A stretch of DNA of 9,803 nt from Bacteroidota bacterium (GTDB lineage: Bacteria > Bacteroidota > Bacteroidia > Chitinophagales > Chitinophagaceae). A program made the position numbers and the translations under genes. The stretch is taken from assembly GCA_947460795.1 (NCBI GenBank), contig CANHJA010000073.1, positions 1 to 9,803 of the forward strand, given 5' to 3'. This document shows positions 1-5,667 of the stretch, piece by piece; position 1 is the first letter of the stretch, and each line of letters opens with the position of its first letter. The notes beneath the pieces were generated by a model that saw only the letters and a program-made list of their open reading frames with translations, ran no database searches and was not told the origin of the DNA.

Positions 1-216
1 AGAAGACACTCACAACAAAGAAGTGCAAAACGTCGTACGCACTACAAGGCAACGATTGATACGTTAAGCACAGATAAAACAACTGGAGAAATCCATTTAC
101 GTCATCGTGCACATTGGGTAGAAAATCAATTATTCTACAGAGGTAGAGTCGTTATGGTTAAACCAATGAAAGACGCTATCGCAACAGAAGAAGATACTAC
201 TGGAGGCGAAGCATAA
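1..216 (+). CDS. rpmF: 50S ribosomal protein L32, 5'-truncated
   Basis: Structural protein of the large ribosomal subunit. The reading frame is open from the first base and ends at TAA 214-216, giving 71 visible residues. It begins RRHSQQRSAKRRTHYKA, the typical L32 core, followed by a middle segment TTGEIHLRHRAHWV and FYRGRVV. Only about five N-terminal residues (usually MPNPK or MAHPK) should be missing. No zinc-binding cysteines are present, so this is the cysteine-free form of L32. The C-terminus carries an acidic tail of roughly 15 residues (ending EEDTTGGEA) beyond the usual core. plsX follows after 32 bases without a terminator, the gene order rpmF-plsX being widespread in bacteria, so the two are probably co-transcribed from a promoter outside the window. 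Confidence 0.95.
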   Translation, partial: RRHSQQRSAKRRTHYKATIDTLSTDKTTGEIHLRHRAHWVENQLFYRGRVVMVKPMKDAIATEEDTTGGEA

Positions 217-248
217 TATATTTATTGACTAAAAAACTTTCGTCTTAT

Positions 249-1187
249 ATGCGTATAGCACTTGACATGATGGGAGGAGATTATGCACCTAAAGAAGCAT
301 GTTTAGGTGTTTTGTCGTTTCTGCAAAAATACAACGATTGCCAATTAATATTAATTGGCGATGAGACTGCTATTGCAGAAGGACTTGGTGAAGAAACCTC
401 AAAAGTAAAAATTATTCATACCGATGTAGTAATTGGTATGGATGAACACCCTATTAAAGCAATGAAAGAGAAACCAACATCCTCCATGGTAATTGGTTTC
501 GGTTTATTGGCTAAAGGGGATGTAGATGCTTTTTTAAGTGCTGGAAACACAGGGGTTATGTTGGTTGGTGCTGCACATATGATTAAATTAATCGAAGGTG
601 TTTTGCGACCAACTATTCCAACTCCGGTTCCTCAAATAGACGGTTCTTTATCCGTAATGTTAGATGTTGGCATCAATGCAGATTGCAAGCCAGAATATTT
701 AAATCAATTTGCAACATTAGGAAGTGTTTATGGTAAAGAAATTTTAGGGATCCAAAACCCAACCATAGCACTACTAAACATTGGAGAAGAAGAAGGGAAA
801 GGCAATTTATTAGCACAAGCAACATATCCTTTATTAAAAGAAAATAAAAGCATTAATTTTATAGGAAATATTGAAGGACGTGATATTATTGACAATAAAG
901 CCGACATGATCATCACAGATGGTTTCACTGGCAATATCGTTTTAAAATTTGCGGAGTCATTATATGATATCATTCAAGTTAGACGTAATTTAAATGATGC
1001 CTTTTTAGATCGTTTTAACCATCGCTTGTATGCAGGTGTACCTGTATTAGGTGTTCAAAAGCCTTTAGTAGTTGGTCATGGTGTTTCAGACAAGGTGTCT
1101 TTTTGTGGAATGCTTGAGTTAGGTCGAAAAATGATAATGACTAAAATGTGCGAAAAAATTCAAAAAGAATTTGAAGTAATTGAATAA
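249..1187 (+). CDS. plsX: Phosphate acyltransferase PlsX
   Basis: Soluble, peripherally membrane-associated enzyme that converts acyl-ACP and phosphate to acyl-phosphate, the donor for PlsY in the first step of phosphatidic acid synthesis. From ATG 249 the product is 312 residues, within the normal range for the family. Visible family landmarks are the N-terminal DMMGGDYAP (residues 6-14), SAGNTG (97-102), a LDVGINADCKPEYL segment, GEEEGKGN (179-186) and DGFTGN (224-229). The start was set at ATG 249 because the family begins with MRIALDxMGGD; an in-frame TTG at 225 would add eight residues unlike the family. The gene sits 32 bases after rpmF and is closed by a strong terminator at 1211-1243. 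fabH, the usual downstream partner, is absent. No Shine-Dalgarno sequence is visible. Confidence 0.95.
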   Translation: MRIALDMMGGDYAPKEACLGVLSFLQKYNDCQLILIGDETAIAEGLGEETSKVKIIHTDVVIGMDEHPIKAMKEKPTSSMVIGFGLLAKGDVDAFLSAGNTGVMLVGAAHMIKLIEGVLRPTIPTPVPQIDGSLSVMLDVGINADCKPEYLNQFATLGSVYGKEILGIQNPTIALLNIGEEEGKGNLLAQATYPLLKENKSINFIGNIEGRDIIDNKADMIITDGFTGNIVLKFAESLYDIIQVRRNLNDAFLDRFNHRLYAGVPVLGVQKPLVVGHGVSDKVSFCGMLELGRKMIMTKMCEKIQKEFEVIE

Positions 1188-1210
1188 ATAAAAGTTTAAA
1201 ATAATTATTT

Positions 1211-1243
1211 AAGAGTAAAAGTGTTCGCTTTTACTCTTTTTTA
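1211..1243 (+). terminator. Intrinsic terminator of rpmF-plsX
   Basis: A perfect 11-bp stem, AAGAGTAAAAG (1211-1221) with CTTTTACTCTT (1228-1238), encloses the 6-nt loop TGTTCG and runs into a T tract (1237-1242). It lies 24 bases after the plsX stop and separates plsX from the ribosomal-protein operon. Confidence 0.9.
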
Positions 1244-1288
1244 TTTTCAGAGAGTACTCGTTAAAATTTACTAAATTCAAAAAAATAC

Positions 1289-1318
1289 TTGTCAAAAAAG
1301 AATTTTTAATTACCTTTG
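1289..1318 (+). promoter_or_regulatory. Bacteroidota-type promoter of the rplKAJL operon
   Basis: TTG at 1289-1291 (-33 element) and TACCTTTG at 1311-1318 (-7 element, consensus TAnnTTTG) are separated by 19 bases, a canonical spacing for the primary sigma factor of this phylum. Transcription should begin a few bases after 1318, leaving a leader of about 90 nt before rplK. Confidence 0.85.
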
Positions 1319-1319
1319 C

Positions 1320-1366
1320 ACTCCCTTAAGAGTTCTTATCAATACAATTTTGATGGAATTGGGAGT
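1320..1366 (+). promoter_or_regulatory. Structured leader of rplK, candidate ribosomal-protein autoregulatory site
   Basis: The leader can fold into one long imperfect hairpin: ACTCCC (1320-1325) with GGGAGT (1361-1366), a five-base one-sided bulge TTAAG (1326-1330), AGTTC (1331-1335) with GAATT (1356-1360, one G-U), a small internal loop, and ATCAA (1338-1342) with TTGAT (1350-1354) closing a 7-nt loop. Two short stems joined by an asymmetric bulge immediately upstream of rplK recall the L1-binding mimic that represses rplK-rplA in other bacteria. The fold is seen in the sequence; the link to L1 is inference, and the 5' strand lies very close to the predicted transcription start, so the outermost pairs may be lost. 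Confidence 0.45.
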
Positions 1367-1414
1367 TTTGAAACCTCGGTTTTAAAACGTTTGAACCAAT
1401 AAAAAGTAAAAAAA

Positions 1415-1858
1415 ATGGCTAAAGAAATTAGTGGCTACGTAAAGCTACAATGTAAAGGCGGTCAAGCTAATCCAGCGCCTCCAATCGGTCCAGCATTAGG
1501 TTCCAAAGGTGTTAACATCATGGAATTCTGTAAGCAGTTCAATGCTAGAACGCAAGACAAACCAGGTAAAGTATTACCAGTATTAATCACCGTTTATTCA
1601 GACAAGAGTTTTGATTTCATAATTAAAACACCTCCAGCTGCAGTTCAGTTAATGGATCTTTCTAACATTAAAAAAGGTTCAAAAGAACCAAATAGAAATA
1701 AAGTTGGAAAAGTAACATGGGCTCATGTTGAAGAAATTGCGAAAGACAAAATGGAAGACTTAAACTGTTTTACTGTTGAAAGCGCTATGAAAATGGTTGC
1801 AGGTACAGCAAGAAGTATGGGTTTAACTGTTGACGGAAAAGCGCCTTGGGAAAATTAA
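1415..1858 (+). CDS. rplK: 50S ribosomal protein L11
   Basis: L11 forms the base of the ribosomal stalk, binds the GTPase-associated region of 23S rRNA and supports elongation-factor GTPase and stringent-response signalling. The product is 147 residues, a normal length. The N-terminal domain carries the signature ANPAPPIGPALG (residues 18-29), with the prolines at the binding site of thiopeptide antibiotics. The linker FIIKTPPAA (68-76) leads into the rRNA-binding C-terminal domain, which contains GTARSMGL (130-137). It is the first gene of the rplKAJL operon. The start codon lies in an A-rich context (AAAAAAAATG) without a Shine-Dalgarno sequence. rplA follows after 28 bases. Upstream secE and nusG, its usual neighbours, are missing. 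Confidence 0.98.
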   Translation: MAKEISGYVKLQCKGGQANPAPPIGPALGSKGVNIMEFCKQFNARTQDKPGKVLPVLITVYSDKSFDFIIKTPPAAVQLMDLSNIKKGSKEPNRNKVGKVTWAHVEEIAKDKMEDLNCFTVESAMKMVAGTARSMGLTVDGKAPWEN

Positions 1859-1886
1859 TATTGTAGTACATCCAAAAAGTTAGAAA

Positions 1887-2579
1887 ATGAAATTAAGTAA
1901 AAAAAGAAAAGTAGCGAATGCAAAAGTTGATGCTACTAAAATATATACACTAGAAGAGGCTACTAAAGTGATGAAAGACATCAATTGCACTAAATTTGAT
2001 AGTTCAGTTGATTTACACATTCGTTTAGGAGTTGATCCTCGTAAAGCAGACCAAGCAATTCGTGGTACGGTATCTTTACCTCATGGAACTGGTAAAACAA
2101 AAAGAGTTTTAGTACTTTGTACGCCTGATAAAGAAGCTGCTGCAAAAGATGCAGGTGCTGATTACGTAGGATTAGATGAATTTGTTACTAAAATTGAAAG
2201 CGGATGGGTAGATATTGATGTAATCATCGCTACACCAGCTGTTATGCCTAAAATTGGTAAATTAGGTAAAGTATTAGGACCTCGTAATTTAATGCCAAAT
2301 CCTAAAACAGGAACGGTTACAAATGATGTAGCTGCTGCTGTGAATGAAGTAAAAGGTGGTAAAATTGCATTTAAAGTAGATAAAACTGGAATCATCCATG
2401 CATCTGTTGGTCGTGTATCTTTCGAACCAAAAAAATTACAAGAAAACTGTCAAGAATTAATCAATGCAATTGTAAAATTGAAACCATCAAGTTCAAAAGG
2501 AACTTATGTAAAAGGAATCAGTTTAGCAACATCAATGAGCCCTGGTGTTTATGTTGATACAAGAGCTGCAGTGAATTAA
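1887..2579 (+). CDS. rplA: 50S ribosomal protein L1
   Basis: L1 binds the mobile L1 stalk of 23S rRNA, helps release deacylated tRNA from the E site, and in many bacteria represses translation of its own rplK-rplA mRNA. The 230-residue product has the usual two-domain layout: domain I formed by the N- and C-terminal parts, domain II inserted in the middle. The family signature is clear at 115-143, including ATPAVMPKIGKLG and LGPRNLMPNPKTGT. GTVSLPHGTGK (60-70) and GKIAFKVDKTGIIHASVG (158-175) are also typical. rplK lies 28 bases upstream and rplJ 23 bases downstream, consistent with one transcript. If autoregulation exists here, the hairpin at 1320-1366 is the natural candidate target. Confidence 0.98.
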   Translation: MKLSKKRKVANAKVDATKIYTLEEATKVMKDINCTKFDSSVDLHIRLGVDPRKADQAIRGTVSLPHGTGKTKRVLVLCTPDKEAAAKDAGADYVGLDEFVTKIESGWVDIDVIIATPAVMPKIGKLGKVLGPRNLMPNPKTGTVTNDVAAAVNEVKGGKIAFKVDKTGIIHASVGRVSFEPKKLQENCQELINAIVKLKPSSSKGTYVKGISLATSMSPGVYVDTRAAVN

Positions 2580-2602
2580 TAACATTAAAAAATTAATTAG
2601 AA

Positions 2603-3211
2603 ATGACAACAGAACAAAAAAATCAAGCCATAGAATTATTAAAAGGGAAATTTTCTCAATACAATAATTTTTATGTTACTAATACAGAATCTTTAACTGT
2701 AGCGCAAGTAAATAAATTACGTCGTCTTTGTTTCGATAAAAATGTTGAAATGAAAGTGGCTAAGAATACAATGATTGTTAAAGCGCTTCAACAATTAGGA
2801 GACGATAAATATACCGGTTTAATGGATGCTTTTCATGGCGTAACTGCTTTGATGTTTAGCGAAAGTCCTAAAGAACCAGCATTATTAATCAGTTCTATTC
2901 GTGAAGAGTTTAAAACAGAAAAACCAATTTTAAAAGCAGCATTAATAGGGGAAGATGTTTTCATAGGCAACGAAAGTTTAGCAGCCTTAAGAAGTATCAA
3001 AACTAAAAATGAATTAATCGGTGAAGTTATTGGATTATTACAATCTCCAATTTCACGAGTGATTTCAGCTTTACAAAATGGCAAATCTGAATCAGCAGAT
3101 GCAACTCCAGAACAAGCACCAGTAGCAGAGGTAATTGCCGAAGCTCCAGTGGCTGAAGCTCCAGTAGCAGATGCACCAGCAGCAGAAACAGAAACACCTG
3201 CAGCTGAATAA
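2603..3211 (+). CDS. rplJ: 50S ribosomal protein L10 with acidic Ala/Pro/Glu C-terminal tail
   Basis: L10 anchors L7/L12 dimers to the ribosome through its C-terminal helix and binds 23S rRNA next to L11. Residues 1-160 match the L10 fold, with AKNTMIVKAL (53-62) and FHGVTALMF (77-85) as family landmarks. SPISRVISALQNG (148-160) corresponds to the end of the usual protein and its L12-binding helix. The product is 202 residues because about 42 more follow: a low-complexity acidic stretch of Ala, Pro, Val and Glu with the near-repeats EAPVA, EAPVA and DAPAA (180-194). Such tails occur in some Bacteroidota ribosomal proteins; their role is unknown to me. The coding DNA of the tail is itself repetitive. 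rplL follows after a rather long gap of 62 bases with no terminator. Confidence 0.96.
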   Translation: MTTEQKNQAIELLKGKFSQYNNFYVTNTESLTVAQVNKLRRLCFDKNVEMKVAKNTMIVKALQQLGDDKYTGLMDAFHGVTALMFSESPKEPALLISSIREEFKTEKPILKAALIGEDVFIGNESLAALRSIKTKNELIGEVIGLLQSPISRVISALQNGKSESADATPEQAPVAEVIAEAPVAEAPVADAPAAETETPAAE

Positions 3212-3273
3212 TTACGGCTTCCAAGCTCAATATATAAAAACAAAATTATTAAAATCCATTAAAAAAAATTAAC

Positions 3274-3642
3274 ATGGCAGACATTAAACAATTAGCTGAA
3301 CAATTAGTAAGCTTAACAGTAAAACAAGTTCAAGAATTAGCTGACGTTTTAAAAGCTGATTACGGTATAGAACCAGCAGCAGCAGCAGTAGTTGTAGCAG
3401 CAGGTGGTGGAGCAGCAGCAGCAGAAGAAAAAACATCTTTCACAGTTGTACTTAAAAGTGCAGGTGCTGGTAAATTAGGTGTTGTTAAAGTTGTTAAAGA
3501 CTTAACAGGACTTGGTTTGAAAGAAGCAAAAGATATGGTTGATGGAGCTCCAGCTAACGTTAAAGAAAACGTTGACAAAGCAACAGCTGATGATATCGCA
3601 GCAAAATTAAAAGAAGCAGGTGCTGAAGTAGAAATTATCTAA
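3274..3642 (+). CDS. rplL: 50S ribosomal protein L7/L12
   Basis: Flexible multi-copy stalk protein that recruits translation factors and stimulates their GTPase activity. The 122-residue product shows the three expected parts: an N-terminal dimerisation and L10-binding helix region (residues 1-32, IKQLAEQLVSLTVKQVQEL), an Ala/Gly hinge (about 34-52), and the globular factor-binding domain (54-122). That domain contains KLGVVKVVKDLTGLGLKEAK (67-86) with the conserved lysines and glycines. It is the last gene of the operon, ending 22 bases before a strong terminator. In most bacteria rpoB and rpoC follow rplL; here they do not. The 62-nt gap from rplJ could carry extra translation or processing signals that would raise L12 copy number, but nothing definite is visible. 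Confidence 0.98.
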   Translation: MADIKQLAEQLVSLTVKQVQELADVLKADYGIEPAAAAVVVAAGGGAAAAEEKTSFTVVLKSAGAGKLGVVKVVKDLTGLGLKEAKDMVDGAPANVKENVDKATADDIAAKLKEAGAEVEII

Positions 3643-3664
3643 TTTCATACACTTAATATATTTT

Positions 3665-3695
3665 AAAATCCTCTCAATTTCGAGAGGATTTTTTT
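3665..3695 (+). terminator. Intrinsic terminator of rplKAJL
   Basis: AAAATCCTCTC (3665-3675) pairs perfectly with GAGAGGATTTT (3682-3692) around the loop AATTTC, and the stem runs into a continuous T tract (3689-3695). It closes the operon directly after rplL and argues against read-through to a distant rpoBC. Confidence 0.92.
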
Positions 3696-3737
3696 ATATA
3701 AAAGAATTTGAAAATGAAGATTGTAATTTTCTTTATT

Positions 3738-3745
3738 TACTTTTG
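3738..3745 (+). promoter_or_regulatory. Probable -7 element of the scoB promoter
   Basis: TACTTTTG matches TAnnTTTG exactly and lies 44 bases before the scoB start, just after the rplL terminator. The -33 partner is unclear: TTG at 3721-3723 gives a 14-base spacer, which is short, and TTTG at 3707-3710 gives 27, which is long. The call rests on the -7 box and its position. Confidence 0.55.
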
Positions 3746-3789
3746 TCTATAGTAAGCAATATTAGAATAATTTAGAGTTTAAAATAACA

Positions 3790-4446
3790 ATGGCATTAGA
3801 TAAAAATCAAATAGCAAAACGAATCGCGCAAGAATTACAAGATGGATTTTATGTAAACTTAGGTATAGGTATACCTACCTTAGTAGCAAACTACATTCCA
3901 GCAGGAATAGAAGTTGTTTTGCAAAGCGAAAATGGATTGTTAGGAATGGGACCGTTCCCTTTTGAAGGAGAAGAAGATGCCGATTTAATCAATGCAGGAA
4001 AACAAACAATTACTACATTGCCAGGTTCTGCATTTTTTGACAGTGCAATGAGTTTTGGCATGATTCGTTCAGGCAAAGTTGATTTGACAGTTTTAGGCGC
4101 TATGGAAGTAGCCGAAAATGGAGACATTGCAAACTGGAAAGTGCCAGGTAAAATGGTCAAAGGAATGGGAGGAGCGATGGATTTAGTATCTAGCGCAAAA
4201 AATATTATTGTAGCCATGCAACACACCGACAAAGCTGGAAATTCAAAACTATTGCCTTCATGCACTTTGCCAATTACAGGATTAAAATGTGTTAAAAAAA
4301 TAGTAAGCGACCTGGGTGTTTTTAATGTAACCGAAAATGGATTTGAATGCATAGAATTCGCTCCTGGAGTTACCATAGAAGAAATTAAACAAAAAACTGC
4401 TGGCAAGCTAACCATTTCAGAAAGTGTAAAAGAAATGGCGATATAA
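3790..4446 (+). CDS. scoB: 3-oxoacid CoA-transferase subunit B (SCOT family)
   Basis: The B subunit of succinyl-CoA:3-ketoacid CoA-transferase moves CoA between succinate and acetoacetate (or a related oxoacid) in ketone-body, branched-chain and aromatic catabolism. The 218-residue length is typical of a separate B subunit. The family motif SENGLLG (residues 46-52) contains E47, in the position of the catalytic glutamate that forms the glutamyl-CoA thioester. NLGIGIPT (23-30), PGSAFFDSAMSF (78-89) and KGMGGAMDL (124-132) also match. The A subunit, needed for activity, is not in the window. The gene stands alone between ribosomal genes and infC, with its own -7 box upstream. Exact substrate is not decidable; AtoA- or PcaJ-type enzymes are alternatives within the same family. 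Confidence 0.9.
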   Translation: MALDKNQIAKRIAQELQDGFYVNLGIGIPTLVANYIPAGIEVVLQSENGLLGMGPFPFEGEEDADLINAGKQTITTLPGSAFFDSAMSFGMIRSGKVDLTVLGAMEVAENGDIANWKVPGKMVKGMGGAMDLVSSAKNIIVAMQHTDKAGNSKLLPSCTLPITGLKCVKKIVSDLGVFNVTENGFECIEFAPGVTIEEIKQKTAGKLTISESVKEMAI

Positions 4447-4469
4447 TTAATAATTAATTGATGTAGAAC

Positions 4470-4499
4470 TGTAAAATACCTGCAGGGTAAAATTTTACA
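4470..4499 (+). other. Hairpin-forming inverted repeat after scoB
   Basis: TGTAAAAT (4470-4477) and ATTTTACA (4492-4499) form an 8-bp stem whose apex contains the palindrome CCTGCAGG (4479-4486). No T tract follows on either strand, so it is not a standard intrinsic terminator. It could stabilise the scoB 3' end or bind a protein; no role can be shown. Confidence 0.4.
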
Positions 4500-4566
4500 A
4501 AGAGATTCAATAATAATTAAAAATGAATCATTCAACATTAATCATTTAGTTTAAAAAATTAATCCT

Positions 4567-4574
4567 TACTTTTG
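4567..4574 (+). promoter_or_regulatory. Probable -7 element of the infC promoter
   Basis: TACTTTTG fits TAnnTTTG exactly and lies 19 bases before the infC ATG. A degenerate -33 partner, TTTAG at 4545-4549, gives a 17-base spacer. The transcript would have only a very short leader. Confidence 0.6.
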
Positions 4575-4593
4575 TAATTCATTAAAACATTGA

Positions 4594-5148
4594 ATGTACC
4601 CAAGAAACAATAACAAGCGTCCTTTTAAGAAGCAACGTGAGCACCGCTTAAACAACGAAATAGATACTATGGAAGTTCGTTTAGTAGGTGAAAATTTAGA
4701 ACCAGGAGTGTATCCTTTAAGCAAAGCCTTAGATCTTTGTAGAGAATTAGAAGTTGATTTAGTCGAAATTTCACCTGGAGCCAACCCTCCTGTTTGTCGT
4801 GCAGTTGACTATAATAAATTTCTTTACGAGAAAAAACGCAAGGAGAAAGAACAAAAAGCAAATTCACAAAAAAGTGAAGTAAAGGAAATTCGGTTTACAC
4901 CTAATACCGATGAACATGATTTTGACTTTAAAGCAAAACATGCAGAGAAATTTCTTTTAGATGGAAATAAAGTAAAAGCGTATGTTCAATTTAAAGGCCG
5001 TGCCATTATGTTTAAAGACAGAGGGGAACTTATTTTATTGAAATTTGCTGAACGTTTAGTTGAAGTAGGCACTTTAGAAGGGATGCCAAAATTAGAAGGT
5101 AAACGAATGCATGCTATTTTCGCTTCAAAAGCAAAGAAAAAAGGATAA
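4594..5148 (+). CDS. infC: Translation initiation factor IF3
   Basis: IF3 binds the 30S subunit, prevents early 50S joining and checks initiator tRNA and start codon. The 184-residue product has both domains: the N-terminal domain (about 16-84) with HRLNNEI, VRLVGENLEPGVYPL and DLVEISPGANPPVCR, a basic linker helix (KKRKEKEQKANSQK, 80-93), and the C-terminal domain (94-180) with VKEIRFTPNTDEHDFDFK and the KAYVQFKGR segment. The start is certain: an in-frame TGA at 4591-4593 stands directly before ATG 4594. The rare AUU or AUC start used for autoregulation in E. coli is therefore absent. rpmI and rplT, which normally follow infC, are not downstream; a gene for an RRM protein follows after 70 bases. 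Confidence 0.96.
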   Translation: MYPRNNNKRPFKKQREHRLNNEIDTMEVRLVGENLEPGVYPLSKALDLCRELEVDLVEISPGANPPVCRAVDYNKFLYEKKRKEKEQKANSQKSEVKEIRFTPNTDEHDFDFKAKHAEKFLLDGNKVKAYVQFKGRAIMFKDRGELILLKFAERLVEVGTLEGMPKLEGKRMHAIFASKAKKKG

Positions 5149-5191
5149 ACAAATTTTATTTTAATAAATAGGTTTATAAAAAAAGAAAGAC

Positions 5192-5199
5192 TACCTTTA
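5192..5199 (+). promoter_or_regulatory. Possible -7 element upstream of the RRM protein gene
   Basis: TACCTTTA differs from TAnnTTTG only in the last base and sits 19 bases before the start codon, the same spacing as the -7 box of infC. A -33 element is not clear (TTTA at 5173-5176 would give a 15-base spacer). Read-through from infC, with no terminator between, is equally possible. Confidence 0.4.
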
Positions 5200-5218
5200 C
5201 TATCTTATATTTTTATTC

Positions 5219-5536
5219 ATGAACATTTATGTATCAAACATCCCGTTCAAAATGGGAGAAGACCAATTAAGAGAATTATTTGCTGAATTCGGTGAAGTTA
5301 TCTCTTCAAAAATTATTATGGACAAGTTTACTCAACGTAGCCGTGGATTCGGTTTTGTTGAAATGCCTGACGAAGTTGCAACAGCTGCTATTGAAGGTTT
5401 AAACGGTAGAGAAGTAATGGGACTTGAACTTCGTGTAAACGAAGCTAGACCTAAAACTGAAGGTACTGGTGGTGGCTATTCAAATAATAACAGAAACCGC
5501 GGTGGCGGTGGAGGCTACAACAAAAGAGAATATTAA
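5219..5536 (+). CDS. RRM-domain RNA-binding protein with glycine-rich tail
   Basis: Small cytoplasmic single-stranded RNA-binding protein of 105 residues. One complete RNA recognition motif fills residues 1-77: RNP2 is IYVSNI (3-8) and RNP1 is RGFGFVEM (42-49), with the aromatic residues Y4, F44 and F46 placed to stack on RNA bases. The tail (82-105) is a short glycine/asparagine/arginine run ending in GGGGGYNKREY, like the tails of cyanobacterial Rbp and plant glycine-rich proteins. Single-RRM proteins are common in Bacteroidota and have been proposed as post-transcriptional regulators; some respond to cold in cyanobacteria. Which RNAs this one binds cannot be read from the sequence. The gene is 70 bases after infC and ends at its own terminator. 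Confidence 0.93.
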   Translation: MNIYVSNIPFKMGEDQLRELFAEFGEVISSKIIMDKFTQRSRGFGFVEMPDEVATAAIEGLNGREVMGLELRVNEARPKTEGTGGGYSNNNRNRGGGGGYNKREY

Positions 5537-5558
5537 TTATATCTTTTATAAAGAGCTT

Positions 5559-5592
5559 AAAAACATCCCGAATTTCGGGATGTTTTTTTTTG
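5559..5592 (+). terminator. Intrinsic terminator after the RRM protein gene
   Basis: AAAAACATCCCG (5559-5570) pairs with CGGGATGTTTTT (5576-5587) around the loop AATTT and runs into ten consecutive T (5583-5592). It is 22 bases after the stop codon and is a very strong terminator. Confidence 0.94.
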
Positions 5593-5667
5593 ATTTAAAT
5601 TTTATTTTTTAATTGCAATAAACTTTTTTAAACAGGCTCAGTCAGAGTAGTATAAAAATTATATAAA

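Noticed and set aside
202..206. GGAGG as a Shine-Dalgarno sequence for plsX
   Set aside because: It lies inside the rpmF coding region, 42 bases before ATG 249, too far to act, and other genes here lack such sites.
225..248. TTG start for plsX at 225
   Set aside because: It adds eight residues with no match to the family, whereas ATG 249 gives the conserved MRIALDxMGGD beginning.
1246..1414. A tRNA (for example tRNA-Trp) or secE remnant upstream of rplK
   Set aside because: No cloverleaf, CCA end or TTCGA/T-loop pattern and no SecE-like reading frame is visible in this gap; it holds only the promoter and leader.
2833..3243. Minus-strand ORFs of 136 and 67 codons opposite rplJ
   Set aside because: They are mirror reading frames of the Ala/Pro-rich tail and of rplJ; composition is low complexity and no promoter supports them.
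3891..4538. Minus-strand 215-codon ORF opposite scoB
   Set aside because: It fully overlaps a well-supported enzyme gene, resembles no family, and is a chance open frame.
5149..5218. Terminator between infC and the RRM gene
   Set aside because: Only short AT-only complementarities such as TTTATAAA are present; none would form a stable hairpin with a T tract.
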